DNA from: Clostridium_X cadaveris
Lineage (GTDB): Bacteria > Bacillota > Clostridia > Clostridiales > Clostridiaceae
Strand: one strand, 5' to 3'
Assembly (NCBI RefSeq): GCF_039521325.1
Contig: NZ_BAAACD010000019.1
Length of the DNA: 64,000 nucleotides
In this document: one piece after another, positions 50,256 through 58,811 of the stretch
Position numbering within the stretch: the stretch's first letter is position 1
Layout: every line of letters starts with the position of its first letter
Notes under the pieces: model-generated
Databases searched by the model: none
The model's input: the letters and a program-made list of their open reading frames with translations, nothing else
What the model was told of the DNA's origin: nothing
Program-made: the position numbers and the translations under genes

Positions 50256-52073
50256 CTATTTTCTAATAGCTGCTCTCTTTCTTTCAGTTGGATCTAATAA
50301 TGTTTTTCTTAATCTTATGCTCTTAGGTGTTACTTCAACTAATTCATCAGCTCTAACAAATTCTAAGCTTTGTTCTAGAGACATAACAGTTACTGGTGTT
50401 AGTTTTAAAGCATCATCTGCACCTGATGATCTTGTATTACTTAAGTGCTTCTTCTTACAAATATTTACTTCTATATCATCAGCTCTTGAACATTCTCCTG
50501 CTACCATTCCTGCATAAACTTCAGTTCCTGGTTCTATAAATAATGTTCCTCTTTCTTGAGCATTAAATAAACCATAAGTTATAGCAGTTCCTGATTCAAA
50601 TACTACTAATGATCCTCTTGATCTTTCAGGAATTTCTCCTTTAAATGGCTCATAATCGCAGAATACATGATTCATTATACCATTTCCCTTTGTATCAGTT
50701 AAAAATTCATTTCTAAATCCAATAAGTCCTCTTGCTGGTATCTTGAATTCTAATCTAGTATATCCATTGTTAGCAGAAGTCATATTAACCATCTCTGCTT
50801 TTCTAGGTCCAAGCTTTTCCATAACAGGTCCCATGAATTCTTCAGGTACATCTATAGTTAAGTACTCAATTGGTTCTAATCTCTTTCCATTTTCTTCTTT
50901 GTATATTACGCTTGCTTTTGATACTTGGAACTCATATCCTTCTCTTCTCATAGTTTCTATTAAAACTGATAAGTGAAGTTCTCCTCTTCCACTTACTTTA
51001 AAGCAATCTGGAGAAAGTTCATCAACTTTTAAACTTACGTTAGTTTCTAACTCTTTTAATAATCTATCTCTTAAGTGTCTTGATGTAACAAAATCACCTT
51101 CGCGTCCTGCAAATGGAGAGTTATTAACCATAAAATTCATGCTTAAAGTAGGTTCATCTATTTCTACAAATGGAAGTGCTTCTGGATTTAATGCATCTGC
51201 TATAGTATCTCCAATGTTTATTTCACCAATACCACTTACTGCTACTATATCTCCTAATGAAGCTTCATCTGTTTCAACTCTCTTAAGTCCATCATACACA
51301 TATAAGTTAGAAATCTTAGCAGGCTTGTTACCATCTTTTGACATTATAACAACCTGTTGATTCTTCTTTATAGTTCCTCTTTCAATCTTACCTACAGCAA
51401 TTCTTCCTACATACTCTGTAGAATCTAAAGTTGTAGCAAGCATTTGTAGAGGCTCATTCATATATCCCTTTGGTGGGTCAACCTTTTCTATTATTGTCTT
51501 GAATAGAGGATCCATATTTATGTTTTCATCCTCAAGTTCAAGCTTTGCAAATCCTTCTCTAGCTGAAGCATAGACTATAGGGAAGTCCAACTGCTCATCA
51601 TCAGCTCCAAGCTCTAAGAATAAATCAAAGATTTCATCTATAACTTCTTCTGGTCTTCCATCTTTTCTATCTACTTTATTGATTACTACTATTGGCTTTA
51701 ATCCAAGTTCTAAAGCTTTCTTTAAAACAAATTTTGTCTGTGGCATAGCCCCTTCATAAGCATCTACAACTAAAAGAACACTATCAACCATTTTAAGTAC
51801 ACGTTCTACTTCTCCACCAAAGTCAGCGTGGCCTGGTGTATCTATTATATTAATCTTTACTCCATTATGCATTACTGCAGTATTCTTAGAAAGTATTGTT
51901 ATACCTCTTTCTTTTTCAAGATCATTAGAGTCCATTACTCTTTCTTGTACCTTTTCATTGCTTCTAAATATATGACTTTGTTTAAGCATAGCATCAACTA
52001 ATGTAGTCTTACCATGGTCAACGTGTGCAATTATTGCTATATTTCTTATATTTTCTCTTACGTCTAAACTCAT
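50256..52073 (-). CDS. typA: ribosome-associated GTPase TypA/BipA
   Basis: Translational GTPase of the EF-G family involved in 50S assembly and growth at low temperature. The 605-residue protein has IAHVDHGKTTL near residues 14-24, RGITI near 56, DTPGHADF near 75, NKVDRKD near 131, then an EF-G-like domain II, domain III and the BipA-specific C-terminal domain. The ATG at 52073 follows TGGAGGAATAAG; the frame continues upstream to 52145 through a hairpin in the leader and is not a better start. A consensus promoter (52174-52202) drives it. Confidence 0.97.
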   Translation of the reverse strand: MSLDVRENIRNIAIIAHVDHGKTTLVDAMLKQSHIFRSNEKVQERVMDSNDLEKERGITILSKNTAVMHNGVKINIIDTPGHADFGGEVERVLKMVDSVLLVVDAYEGAMPQTKFVLKKALELGLKPIVVINKVDRKDGRPEEVIDEIFDLFLELGADDEQLDFPIVYASAREGFAKLELEDENINMDPLFKTIIEKVDPPKGYMNEPLQMLATTLDSTEYVGRIAVGKIERGTIKKNQQVVIMSKDGNKPAKISNLYVYDGLKRVETDEASLGDIVAVSGIGEINIGDTIADALNPEALPFVEIDEPTLSMNFMVNNSPFAGREGDFVTSRHLRDRLLKELETNVSLKVDELSPDCFKVSGRGELHLSVLIETMRREGYEFQVSKASVIYKEENGKRLEPIEYLTIDVPEEFMGPVMEKLGPRKAEMVNMTSANNGYTRLEFKIPARGLIGFRNEFLTDTKGNGIMNHVFCDYEPFKGEIPERSRGSLVVFESGTAITYGLFNAQERGTLFIEPGTEVYAGMVAGECSRADDIEVNICKKKHLSNTRSSGADDALKLTPVTVMSLEQSLEFVRADELVEVTPKSIRLRKTLLDPTERKRAAIRK

Positions 52074-52123
52074 CTTATTCCTCCAATGTTTATAAGTTAT
52101 TATTACATAAAAATTCAAAATAA

Positions 52124-52147
52124 AATTGGATACGCAAGTATCCAATT
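52124..52147 (-). promoter_or_regulatory. leader hairpin of typA, possible attenuator
   Basis: AATTGGATAC pairs perfectly (10 bp) with GTATCCAATT around a four-base loop, followed by TTATTTTG on the minus strand. It lies inside the transcribed leader, 20-43 bases after the expected start of transcription and about 50 bases before the ATG. Confidence 0.6.
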
Positions 52148-52173
52148 CTATCTTTCGGTCATTACTATACTTT

Positions 52174-52202
52174 ATTGTAAACTTTCATAATAAAAAAGTC
52201 AA
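52174..52202 (-). promoter_or_regulatory. SigmaA-type promoter of typA
   Basis: TTGACT and TACAAT are separated by exactly 17 bases. It lies downstream of rnj and about 100 bases before typA. Confidence 0.7.
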
Positions 52203-52317
52203 CTTAAGTATTTTTAAGTCTATTTCTCTAAGATTCTGTCCTTAGTAATAATTTCAATAATAAATTCAACTTTTTAATGAAACAATTTCTACTTCTTCCA
52301 TAAAAATTTTTTTAAAT

Positions 52318-53985
52318 TTATATCTCCATTATTATAGGAAGTATCATTGGTTTTCGCTTAGTTTTTTCATATAAGAAAATTCTAAGGTCTTCTTTTATAA
52401 GTGATTTCATTGTAGACCAATCAGTTATTTTCTTATTTTCACATTCTCTTAAAGCCTCTTTAACTACTTCTCTAGCTTCTCCCATAAGATCTTCTGATTC
52501 TCTTACGTATACAAAGCCTCTAGATATTATATCCGGTCCAGCTATTACAGAACCGCTTTCTCTCTCTATAGTAACAACTACTGTAAGTATTCCGTCTTGG
52601 GAAAGATGCTTTCTATCTCTAAGAACTATATTTCCTACATCTCCAACACCTAAACCATCTACAAATACTTGACCTGCTACTACGGAGCCATTTTTTCTTA
52701 TGCTATTTCTTGAAAGCTCAACTACATCACCATTATCCATTATTACAATGTTTTTAGGATCCATACCAAGTCTTACAGCGAGTTCGCCGTGTTGCTTTAA
52801 ATGTCTATACTCTCCGTGAACTGGGATGAAGAATTTAGGTTTGACAAGAGAATGCATAAGTTTTAATTCTTCTTGACATGCATGACCTGAAACGTGTACA
52901 TCAGCTAATGCTGAATATATTACATCTGCACCTTTTTTGAAAAGCTGGTTTATTACCTTTGATATAAGCTTCTCATTTCCTTGAATAGGACTTGCTGATA
53001 TTATAACTGTATCTCCTTCATTTATAGAGACTTTTCTGTGCTCTGATGCAGCCATTCTTGAAAGGGCTGACATCGGTTCTCCCTGGCTTCCTGTAGTTAT
53101 TATAATCATGTGCTCTGGATTGTACTTATTTATAGAGTCTATATTTATAAGTGTATCCTTCTCTGCAGTTAAATAACCAAGTTCCAAGGCAACATTTACG
53201 TTATTCTCCATGCTTCTTCCAGATACCGCAACTTTTCTTCCATATTTCTCAGCTGCAGTTATTACTTGTTGAATTCTGTGAACATTTGATGCAAAGGTAG
53301 CAACTATTATTCTACCTTTGGATTTTCCAAATATATTTTCAAAGGTTTCGCCTACTGTTCTCTCAGACATTGTATATCCTGGTCTTTCAACGTTAGTACT
53401 ATCTGCCATCATTACAAGAACGCCTTTTTTACCTAGTTCTGCAAATCTAGCAAAATCAGCTCTCTCTCCATCAATTGGTGTATAGTCTACCTTAAAATCT
53501 CCGGTGTGTAGTATAACTCCTAATGGAGTGTGTACAGCAATAGCTACTGAATCCGCTATACTGTGATTAGTTTTTATAAACTCGACAGACATGGATGTAA
53601 GTTTTATTATATCTCTTGGTTTAACAAGATGTGACTCTGTAGTAGTCAATAATCCATGCTCCTTAAGTTTTGTTTCAATTAACCCTAAAGTCAATTTCGT
53701 TCCATAAATTGGTACATTGATTTGTTTTAGTATATATGGAAGGGCTCCTATATGGTCTTCGTGTCCATGTGTGAAAAATATCCCTTTAACCTTTTCTTTA
53801 TTTTTTATAAGATAAGATACATCAGGTATTACTATATCTATTCCGAACATATCTTCATCAGGGAACTTTAATCCGCAGTCTATTACTATTATTTCCTCTT
53901 TATATTCAATGGCTGTCATGTTTTTGCCAATTTCATTTAAACCACCTAGAGGGATAATCTTTATCTTTTCTTTTTCCTTCTTCAT
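52318..53985 (-). CDS. rnj: ribonuclease J
   Basis: Metallo-beta-lactamase RNase with endo- and 5'-3' exonuclease activity, central to mRNA decay. The 555-residue protein has the zinc motif THGHEDHIGALPY near residues 74-86, HTGDFKVD near 160, a beta-CASP domain (about 205-370) with TTGSQGEP near 296, and SGHACQEELK near 365 with the third ligand histidine. A C-terminal domain (about 455-555) completes it. The start follows AAGGAGGGTAGT. It lies between fur and typA, monocistronic as far as seen. Confidence 0.97.
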   Translation of the reverse strand: MKKEKEKIKIIPLGGLNEIGKNMTAIEYKEEIIVIDCGLKFPDEDMFGIDIVIPDVSYLIKNKEKVKGIFFTHGHEDHIGALPYILKQINVPIYGTKLTLGLIETKLKEHGLLTTTESHLVKPRDIIKLTSMSVEFIKTNHSIADSVAIAVHTPLGVILHTGDFKVDYTPIDGERADFARFAELGKKGVLVMMADSTNVERPGYTMSERTVGETFENIFGKSKGRIIVATFASNVHRIQQVITAAEKYGRKVAVSGRSMENNVNVALELGYLTAEKDTLINIDSINKYNPEHMIIITTGSQGEPMSALSRMAASEHRKVSINEGDTVIISASPIQGNEKLISKVINQLFKKGADVIYSALADVHVSGHACQEELKLMHSLVKPKFFIPVHGEYRHLKQHGELAVRLGMDPKNIVIMDNGDVVELSRNSIRKNGSVVAGQVFVDGLGVGDVGNIVLRDRKHLSQDGILTVVVTIERESGSVIAGPDIISRGFVYVRESEDLMGEAREVVKEALRECENKKITDWSTMKSLIKEDLRIFLYEKTKRKPMILPIIMEI

Positions 53986-54092
53986 ATACTACCCTCCTTA
54001 TATATAGTGCTTTAACTAAGTTTTCCTATAATGATACTCTTATGGCTCATTCCTCTCATCTTGAATGGTCTATATTGCTTTTTAATTGCTTA

Positions 54093-54119
54093 AGCTATTA
54101 TTCAAGTGTAATAATCGCT
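54093..54119 (-). terminator. weak terminator-like hairpin after fur
   Basis: AGCGATTATT pairs with AATAATAGCT (one mismatch) around seven bases just after the fur stop codon; no clear T run follows. Confidence 0.35.
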
Positions 54120-54125
54120 ATCAAT

Positions 54126-54575
54126 TTATTTACAATTCTCACAAATCCCAAAAAACTTAACACTATGATCATTAATTTTAAAATTGTATTGTTTTTCTAT
54201 TTTAGCTTCCAGATTCTCTAAAAGATCTCCTTCAACCTCAATCACCTTTCCACACTTTGTACAAATCAAATGATGATGCCTATGCAACTCATCTTCGTGA
54301 ACCAATTCATATCTACTACACCCATCGTCTAAATCTAACTTGTATACTATACCCATTTCCTCTAATAGCATAACAGTCCTATAAACAGTTGCGAGTCCTA
54401 TTTCTGGACATTGTATTTTAACCTTATCATAGATTTCCTCTACAGTAAGGTGACTTCCTTCATTTTCTATTATTGTATCCACAATAGATCTTCTTTGAGG
54501 GGTAAGCTTATATCCTTTATTTTTTAAATCCTCTTTTAATTTATTTATATTTACTAAAGAAGATGCCTTTCTCAT
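54126..54575 (-). CDS. fur: Fur-family metal- or peroxide-responsive repressor
   Basis: Winged-helix repressor controlled by a bound metal. The 149-residue protein has the DNA-binding domain (about 15-85; GYKLTPQRRSIVDTI, GLATVYRTVMLLEEMG) and a dimerisation domain with HRHHHLICTKCGKVIEV near residues 92-108 and the second pair CENC at the very end; the two C-x2-C pairs bind structural zinc. Sequence alone does not cleanly separate Fur from PerR or Zur; the position next to rnj and ruvX matches the Fur gene of C. acetobutylicum. It lies in one unit with the DUF1292 gene and ruvX. Confidence 0.88.
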   Translation of the reverse strand: MRKASSLVNINKLKEDLKNKGYKLTPQRRSIVDTIIENEGSHLTVEEIYDKVKIQCPEIGLATVYRTVMLLEEMGIVYKLDLDDGCSRYELVHEDELHRHHHLICTKCGKVIEVEGDLLENLEAKIEKQYNFKINDHSVKFFGICENCK

Positions 54576-54603
54576 GGATTAAACAACTCCATTCTATAAT
54601 AAA

Positions 54604-54861
54604 CTAATTCATATATCCTTCTTCAAAAAGAGCTTCGTAAGCTTCACTTACTAAAGCGAATTCTCCTTCATCGTCAACTGGTATTAAAAGGTCATTTCCT
54701 TCTTCATCTTCTGTTATCTTTAAAGCAACAGCGTCTTCTTCACCTTCTGCTACTACTATAACATATTCATTTCCTTCTATGTCAAATTTTGCTTCTACAG
54801 TAAATTCCACCTCATTACCATCTTCATCTAATAAAACAATTGTGTCAACGTTATTTTCCAT
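54604..54861 (-). CDS. DUF1292-family acidic protein (85 aa)
   Basis: Conserved Firmicutes protein of unknown function (YrzB family). The 85-residue protein is very acidic, with the typical pattern TIVLLDEDGNEVEFTV, YVIVVAEGEEDAVALKI and EGNDLLIPVDDEGEFALV. The ATG at 54861 follows AAGGAGAGAAAAAG; the open frame upstream overlaps ruvX and is not used. It sits between ruvX and fur; the alaS-ireB-ruvX-DUF1292 order matches alaS-yrzL-yrrK-yrzB of B. subtilis. Confidence 0.9.
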   Translation of the reverse strand: MENNVDTIVLLDEDGNEVEFTVEAKFDIEGNEYVIVVAEGEEDAVALKITEDEEGNDLLIPVDDEGEFALVSEAYEALFEEGYMN

Positions 54862-54883
54862 CTTTTTCTCTCCTTCTATTTTT

Positions 54884-55297
54884 CTATTTTGAAATTCTAT
54901 CAAGATATCCTTGTAAAATATAAGTTGCTGCCATCTTATCAACAATCTTTTTTCTCTTAGCTCTAGACATATCCGCTTCTAACATAGCTCTCGTAGCTGC
55001 AACAGTTGTTAGTCTTTCATCCCACATCTCTATAGGGAGTCCTAAAAATTCTTTTAATTTTTCACAAAATTCAAGAACTTTTTCTCCTTGAGGCCCTATA
55101 GTTCCATTCATATTCTTAGGTAATCCTGATAATATTACTTCTACTGAATATTCATCACATATTTTTTTCAATTCATCTAAATCATATTGAAGACTTTTTC
55201 TTCTTATTGTAGTTATTCCCTGTGCTGTAAATCCTAATGGGTCGCTTATTGCAACACCTATGGTTCTGTCACCTACATCTAGTCCTAAAATCCGCAT
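54884..55297 (-). CDS. ruvX: RuvX/YqgF family putative RNase H-fold nuclease
   Basis: RNase-H-fold protein linked to Holliday-junction resolution and to 16S rRNA 5'-end processing in different species. The 137-residue protein has the first catalytic aspartate in ILGLDVGDRTIGVA near residues 3-16, VILSGLPKNMNG near 54, DERLTT near 98 and the last acidic site in DKMAATYILQGYLD near 120. It opens the ruvX-DUF1292-fur unit after a terminator that closes ireB. Confidence 0.93.
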   Translation of the reverse strand: MRILGLDVGDRTIGVAISDPLGFTAQGITTIRRKSLQYDLDELKKICDEYSVEVILSGLPKNMNGTIGPQGEKVLEFCEKLKEFLGLPIEMWDERLTTVAATRAMLEADMSRAKRKKIVDKMAATYILQGYLDRISK

Positions 55298-55410
55298 TAA
55301 ATATACTCCTTTAAAATTTATTAGCTATTCACATATCGTATATTTCTATTGTACCTATATTATGTATTTTTATTATAAAAGTTTTCACTATATTTTCTAT
55401 GTTAAATAAA

Positions 55411-55433
55411 AAGGTGCCCAAATAGGGCACCTT
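55411..55433 (-). terminator. intrinsic terminator of alaS-ireB
   Basis: AAGGTGCCC pairs perfectly with GGGCACCTT around five bases, followed by TTTATTTAA on the minus strand, right after the ireB stop codon. Confidence 0.85.
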
Positions 55434-55685
55434 TTACTTTATTCCTAAATAAGATTTTAAAACTTCTTCAAGAATTTCATCTCTTTCAAGCTTTCTAACT
55501 AAGGCCCTCGCACCATTGTAGTTAGTAATGTATGTTGGATCGCCTGAAATCAAATAACCAACTAATTGATTTACAGGATTATATCCTTTTTCTATTAAAG
55601 ATTCGTATACATCTGTTAAGATAGTTTTTGTCAAATCCTTTTTATCTCTACTAAAATCAAATTGCATTGTATTGTCATTATTCAT
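55434..55685 (-). CDS. ireB: IreB-family regulatory phosphoprotein (DUF965)
   Basis: IreB of Enterococcus is a substrate of the PASTA kinase IreK and negatively controls cephalosporin resistance; phosphorylation occurs on N-terminal threonines. The 83-residue protein has the family core GYNPVNQLVGYLISGDPTYI and RKLERDEILEEVLKSYL, and a threonine at position 6 just before MQFDF, aligned with a phosphorylated threonine of Enterococcus. The ATG at 55685 gives the family length but has no ribosome binding site right before it; GGGGGTG stands 23 bases upstream, with a small hairpin in between. The kinase PrkC is at 2542-4506. Confidence 0.9.
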   Translation of the reverse strand: MNNDNTMQFDFSRDKKDLTKTILTDVYESLIEKGYNPVNQLVGYLISGDPTYITNYNGARALVRKLERDEILEEVLKSYLGIK

Positions 55686-55841
55686 AAGCGTGGCTGCAAT
55701 AGCAGCTTCACCCCCTTGCACAATATTTTAGCATTTAAGTAGTCATCCCTTTATAGTATAACCTATATGTCAGAACTTATTCTAGTGTTTTAATTGTTTC
55801 TTTGTATTTATTATAAATCATAAATACAAAATTGTATATAT

Positions 55842-58475
55842 CTACTTTAATAAAGTTTCTAATACTTCTGGGACTTTCTTTAATGCTTCTTGAATTTTCT
55901 CAGGTAATTTTCCACCAGCTTGAGCCATATCTGGTCTTCCGCCACCGCCGCCGCCAGCTACTTTGGCAACCTCTTTTATTATCTTTCCAGCATGAGCTCC
56001 ATTAGCTACAGCATTTTTAGTAGCCATTGCTACAAAGTTAACTTTTCCGTCTTTAGTTGAAGCAAGAACTATAACACCTTCTCCAAGCTTATCTTTAACT
56101 TTATCTCCTATATCTCTTAATGCGTTTCCATCTATATTTTCTAAAGAGTAAGTAACACATTTTGTTCCTTTTATATCTTTAGCTTCTTTTAAGATTTCAT
56201 CTTCTACGCCTTTTATAAGCTTAGATTTAAGAGTATTTATTTCTTTATCTTTCTCTTTTAATTCGTTTAAGTTTGCTGAAACCTTTGTTAGTATATCTTT
56301 TTCTGTACACTTTAATGCTTTTGCAGCTTCCTTTAAAAGCTCATTCTTTGATTCCATTTCACGTATAGCATTTATTCCTGTTACAGCTTCTATTCTTCTT
56401 ATGCCAGCAGCTACTCCAGTTTCAGATAATATCTTAAATAATCCTATTTGTCCTGAATTTCTAACGTGAGTACCTCCACAAAGCTCTTTGCTGAAACTTC
56501 CTATTGATACAACCCTAACTTCATCTTTATATTTATCATCAAATAATGCTATTGCTCCAGATGATTTAGCTTCTTCTATTGACATTACATCTGTATTTAC
56601 ATTATATGCTTCCATTATTTTATCATTTACTAAAATTTCTATTTTTTCTATTTCAGAAGCAGTAACTGGTGAAAAATGAGTAAAGTCAAATCTCAATCTT
56701 TCTTCGTTAACATAAGAACCACTTTGGTTTACGTGAGAGCCTAAAACTTCCTTTAGTGCTTCGTGAAGCATGTGAGTTGCACTATGGTTTTTGCATATTG
56801 AATTTCTTCTTTTAGAGTTTACAGTTAAAGTGACTTCTTCATCTAAGTTTAAAGTTCCTTCTAAGACTCTTACAAAATGCATTATCTTTCCATTTATATT
56901 CTTTTTGCAATCTACGACTTCTGCTTTAAATCCATCTCTAAAAATCATACCAGTATCACCTATCTGACCTCCCATTTCTGCGTAGAAAGGAGTTTTATCA
57001 GTGACTACTATGGCTTCCCCCTCATTTACTGAGTTTACAAAGGAATCTTCGCTTATTATAGCTTTCACTATTCCTTTTGATTCTGTTTCGCTATAACCAG
57101 TAAATACTGTCTTTATATCCTCTGAAATCTTATTTGCAATGGAATCTTCTCCACCCATATAGGTATTTTCTTCTCTAGCTTCTCTAGCTCTCTTCTTTTG
57201 AAGTTCCATCTCTTTCTTAAATCCGTCTAAATCAACTTTTATATTTTCCTCTTTTGCTATCTCTTCTGTAAGTTCTAGAGGAAATCCATAAGTGTCATAA
57301 AGTTTAAATGCCTTTTCTCCTGATAGGACATTTTCCTTATTTTCTTTAAGCTCTTCTATATACCCCTTTAATATATCCATACCGCCGTCTATTGTTTCGT
57401 TAAATCTTTCTTCTTCAAGACCTATTATTTTCTTTATATAGTCAGTTTTTTCTTTAAGTTCTGGATAAGCATTTCCGTAGTTTTCTATTACCTTATCTAC
57501 TAAATCTTTAAGGAATATTCCCTTTATTCCCAAAAGTCTTCCATGTCTAGCAGCTCTTCTTAGAAGTCTTCTTAAAACATAACCTCTTCCTTCATTTGAA
57601 GGCAGTACATCATCTCCTATTAGGAATGCTACAGCTTTTATATGGTCTGCTATTATTCTTATAGAGATATCACTAGTCTTATCTTTGCCATAAGGGATCT
57701 TTGCAACATCTGTAACACCTTCAACTATGCTCTTAACAGTATCTATATCAAAGATTGATTCAACACCTTGCATTATTGTTGCGATTCTCTCAAGACCCAT
57801 TCCTGTATCTATGTTTGGATGTGCTAGCTTATTGTAGTTTCCCTCTTCGTCCTTATCAAATTGAGTAAATACTAAATTCCAGAACTCAACTATCTTATCT
57901 GCATCCGAAGCTTTTTCAAACTCCTCTGATGTTGTTATCTTTCCAGCACCCTTATCATAATGAATCTCTGAACAAGGTCCACAAGGTCCAACTCCGATTT
58001 CCCAGAAGTTATCTGCTCCTAATCTAAATATTCTCTTAGGATCAACATCAGTCTTTGTTGTCCATATCTCATAAGCTTCATCATCGTTTAAATGAATAGT
58101 CACATATAATTTATCCTTTGGAATTTGCAAAACCTCTGTTACAAACTCCCAAGCCCATGGAATTATTTCTTTTTTGAAGTAATCTCCAAAAGAGAAGTTT
58201 CCTAACATTTCAAATAAAGTAGCATGTCTTGAAGTATATCCTACATTATCTATGTCTATAGTTCTTACACACTTTTGACATGTAGTAACCCTCTTGCTTG
58301 GTGGTGTTTTTAGTCCAGTAAAATAAGGCTTTAATGGTGCCATACCTGCGTTTATTAAAAGAAGACCTTTGTCATCCTTAGGTACTAAAGAAAAACTAGG
58401 CATTCTAAGATGTTGCTTTGATTCAAAAAAACTTAAGTATGCTTCTCTTAACTCATTTAATCCCATTGTTTTCAT
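55842..58475 (-). CDS. alaS: alanyl-tRNA synthetase
   Basis: Charges tRNA-Ala. The 877-residue protein has the class II catalytic domain (LREAYLSFFESKQH at the start, GMAPLKPYFTG near 46, motif 2 region RHATLFEMLGNFSFG, GMGLERI near 236), the tRNA-recognition domain and the editing domain with HSATHMLHEAL near 565 and CGGTHVRNSGQIG near 668 (zinc ligands). A C-terminal C-Ala domain with the GGGGGGRPDMAQAGG stretch follows. The ATG at 58475 follows AGGAGGAATAAAC. It is controlled by the T-box at 58530-58735. Confidence 0.98.
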   Translation of the reverse strand: MKTMGLNELREAYLSFFESKQHLRMPSFSLVPKDDKGLLLINAGMAPLKPYFTGLKTPPSKRVTTCQKCVRTIDIDNVGYTSRHATLFEMLGNFSFGDYFKKEIIPWAWEFVTEVLQIPKDKLYVTIHLNDDEAYEIWTTKTDVDPKRIFRLGADNFWEIGVGPCGPCSEIHYDKGAGKITTSEEFEKASDADKIVEFWNLVFTQFDKDEEGNYNKLAHPNIDTGMGLERIATIMQGVESIFDIDTVKSIVEGVTDVAKIPYGKDKTSDISIRIIADHIKAVAFLIGDDVLPSNEGRGYVLRRLLRRAARHGRLLGIKGIFLKDLVDKVIENYGNAYPELKEKTDYIKKIIGLEEERFNETIDGGMDILKGYIEELKENKENVLSGEKAFKLYDTYGFPLELTEEIAKEENIKVDLDGFKKEMELQKKRAREAREENTYMGGEDSIANKISEDIKTVFTGYSETESKGIVKAIISEDSFVNSVNEGEAIVVTDKTPFYAEMGGQIGDTGMIFRDGFKAEVVDCKKNINGKIMHFVRVLEGTLNLDEEVTLTVNSKRRNSICKNHSATHMLHEALKEVLGSHVNQSGSYVNEERLRFDFTHFSPVTASEIEKIEILVNDKIMEAYNVNTDVMSIEEAKSSGAIALFDDKYKDEVRVVSIGSFSKELCGGTHVRNSGQIGLFKILSETGVAAGIRRIEAVTGINAIREMESKNELLKEAAKALKCTEKDILTKVSANLNELKEKDKEINTLKSKLIKGVEDEILKEAKDIKGTKCVTYSLENIDGNALRDIGDKVKDKLGEGVIVLASTKDGKVNFVAMATKNAVANGAHAGKIIKEVAKVAGGGGGGRPDMAQAGGKLPEKIQEALKKVPEVLETLLK

Positions 58476-58529
58476 GTTTATTCCTCCTAATTGCACATTT
58501 GAATTCATATAAAATTCTAATAAAATATA

Positions 58530-58735
58530 AAAAAGCCCTCATCCCTAGCACAAGGGACGAAAGCATTATTCCGTGGTACCACCCTAATTCATGAATATAA
58601 AATATCCATCTCTTAAGTTAACAGTTCAAAGATAGCCTTCAAATCACACTCTTAGAAGCTCACACCAACCGCTTCCTCTCTGAAAATTAATAATGACTTT
58701 ACTCCTTCTCATCATCACTGAATATTAAATTCTCA
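58530..58735 (-). ncRNA. T-box riboswitch of alaS (specifier GCU, alanine)
   Basis: The leader contains the T-box core AGGGTGGTACCACGGAA (58570-58586). A terminator stem CGTCCCT/AGGGATG, then GGGC and six T (58529-58560), follows. A Stem I distal segment AGAGAGGAAGCGGTTGG is present, and the likely specifier GCT (58634-58636) lies in GAAGGCTATC. The UGGU acceptor bulge pairs with the ACCA end of tRNA-Ala. Uncharged tRNA-Ala should prevent termination and switch on alaS. This accounts for most of the 336 bases between alaS and the next gene. Confidence 0.93.
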
Positions 58736-58742
58736 TAGGCAA

Positions 58743-58771
58743 ATTATATGGTATTATTAAACTTATGTCAA
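58743..58771 (-). promoter_or_regulatory. consensus SigmaA promoter of the alaS T-box transcript
   Basis: TTGACA and TATAAT, both perfect, are separated by exactly 17 bases, immediately upstream of the T-box. Confidence 0.85.
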
Positions 58772-58811
58772 GGAATTAGATAAATAATAATTTTTAATTT
58801 CTCTAAAAAAT

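Noticed and set aside
50256..52145. Longer typA reading frame with 24 extra residues
   Set aside because: The extension runs through the leader hairpin with no binding site; the family starts at the ATG at 52073 behind TGGAGGAATAAG.
54126..54575. Assignment of the Fur-family gene as PerR
   Set aside because: Both are possible by sequence, but the neighbourhood (ruvX, DUF1292, rnj) matches the Fur gene of C. acetobutylicum; I kept fur with reduced confidence.
54862..54945. N-terminal extension of the DUF1292 protein
   Set aside because: It overlaps the end of ruvX in another frame; the ATG at 54861 has AAGGAG and gives the family length.
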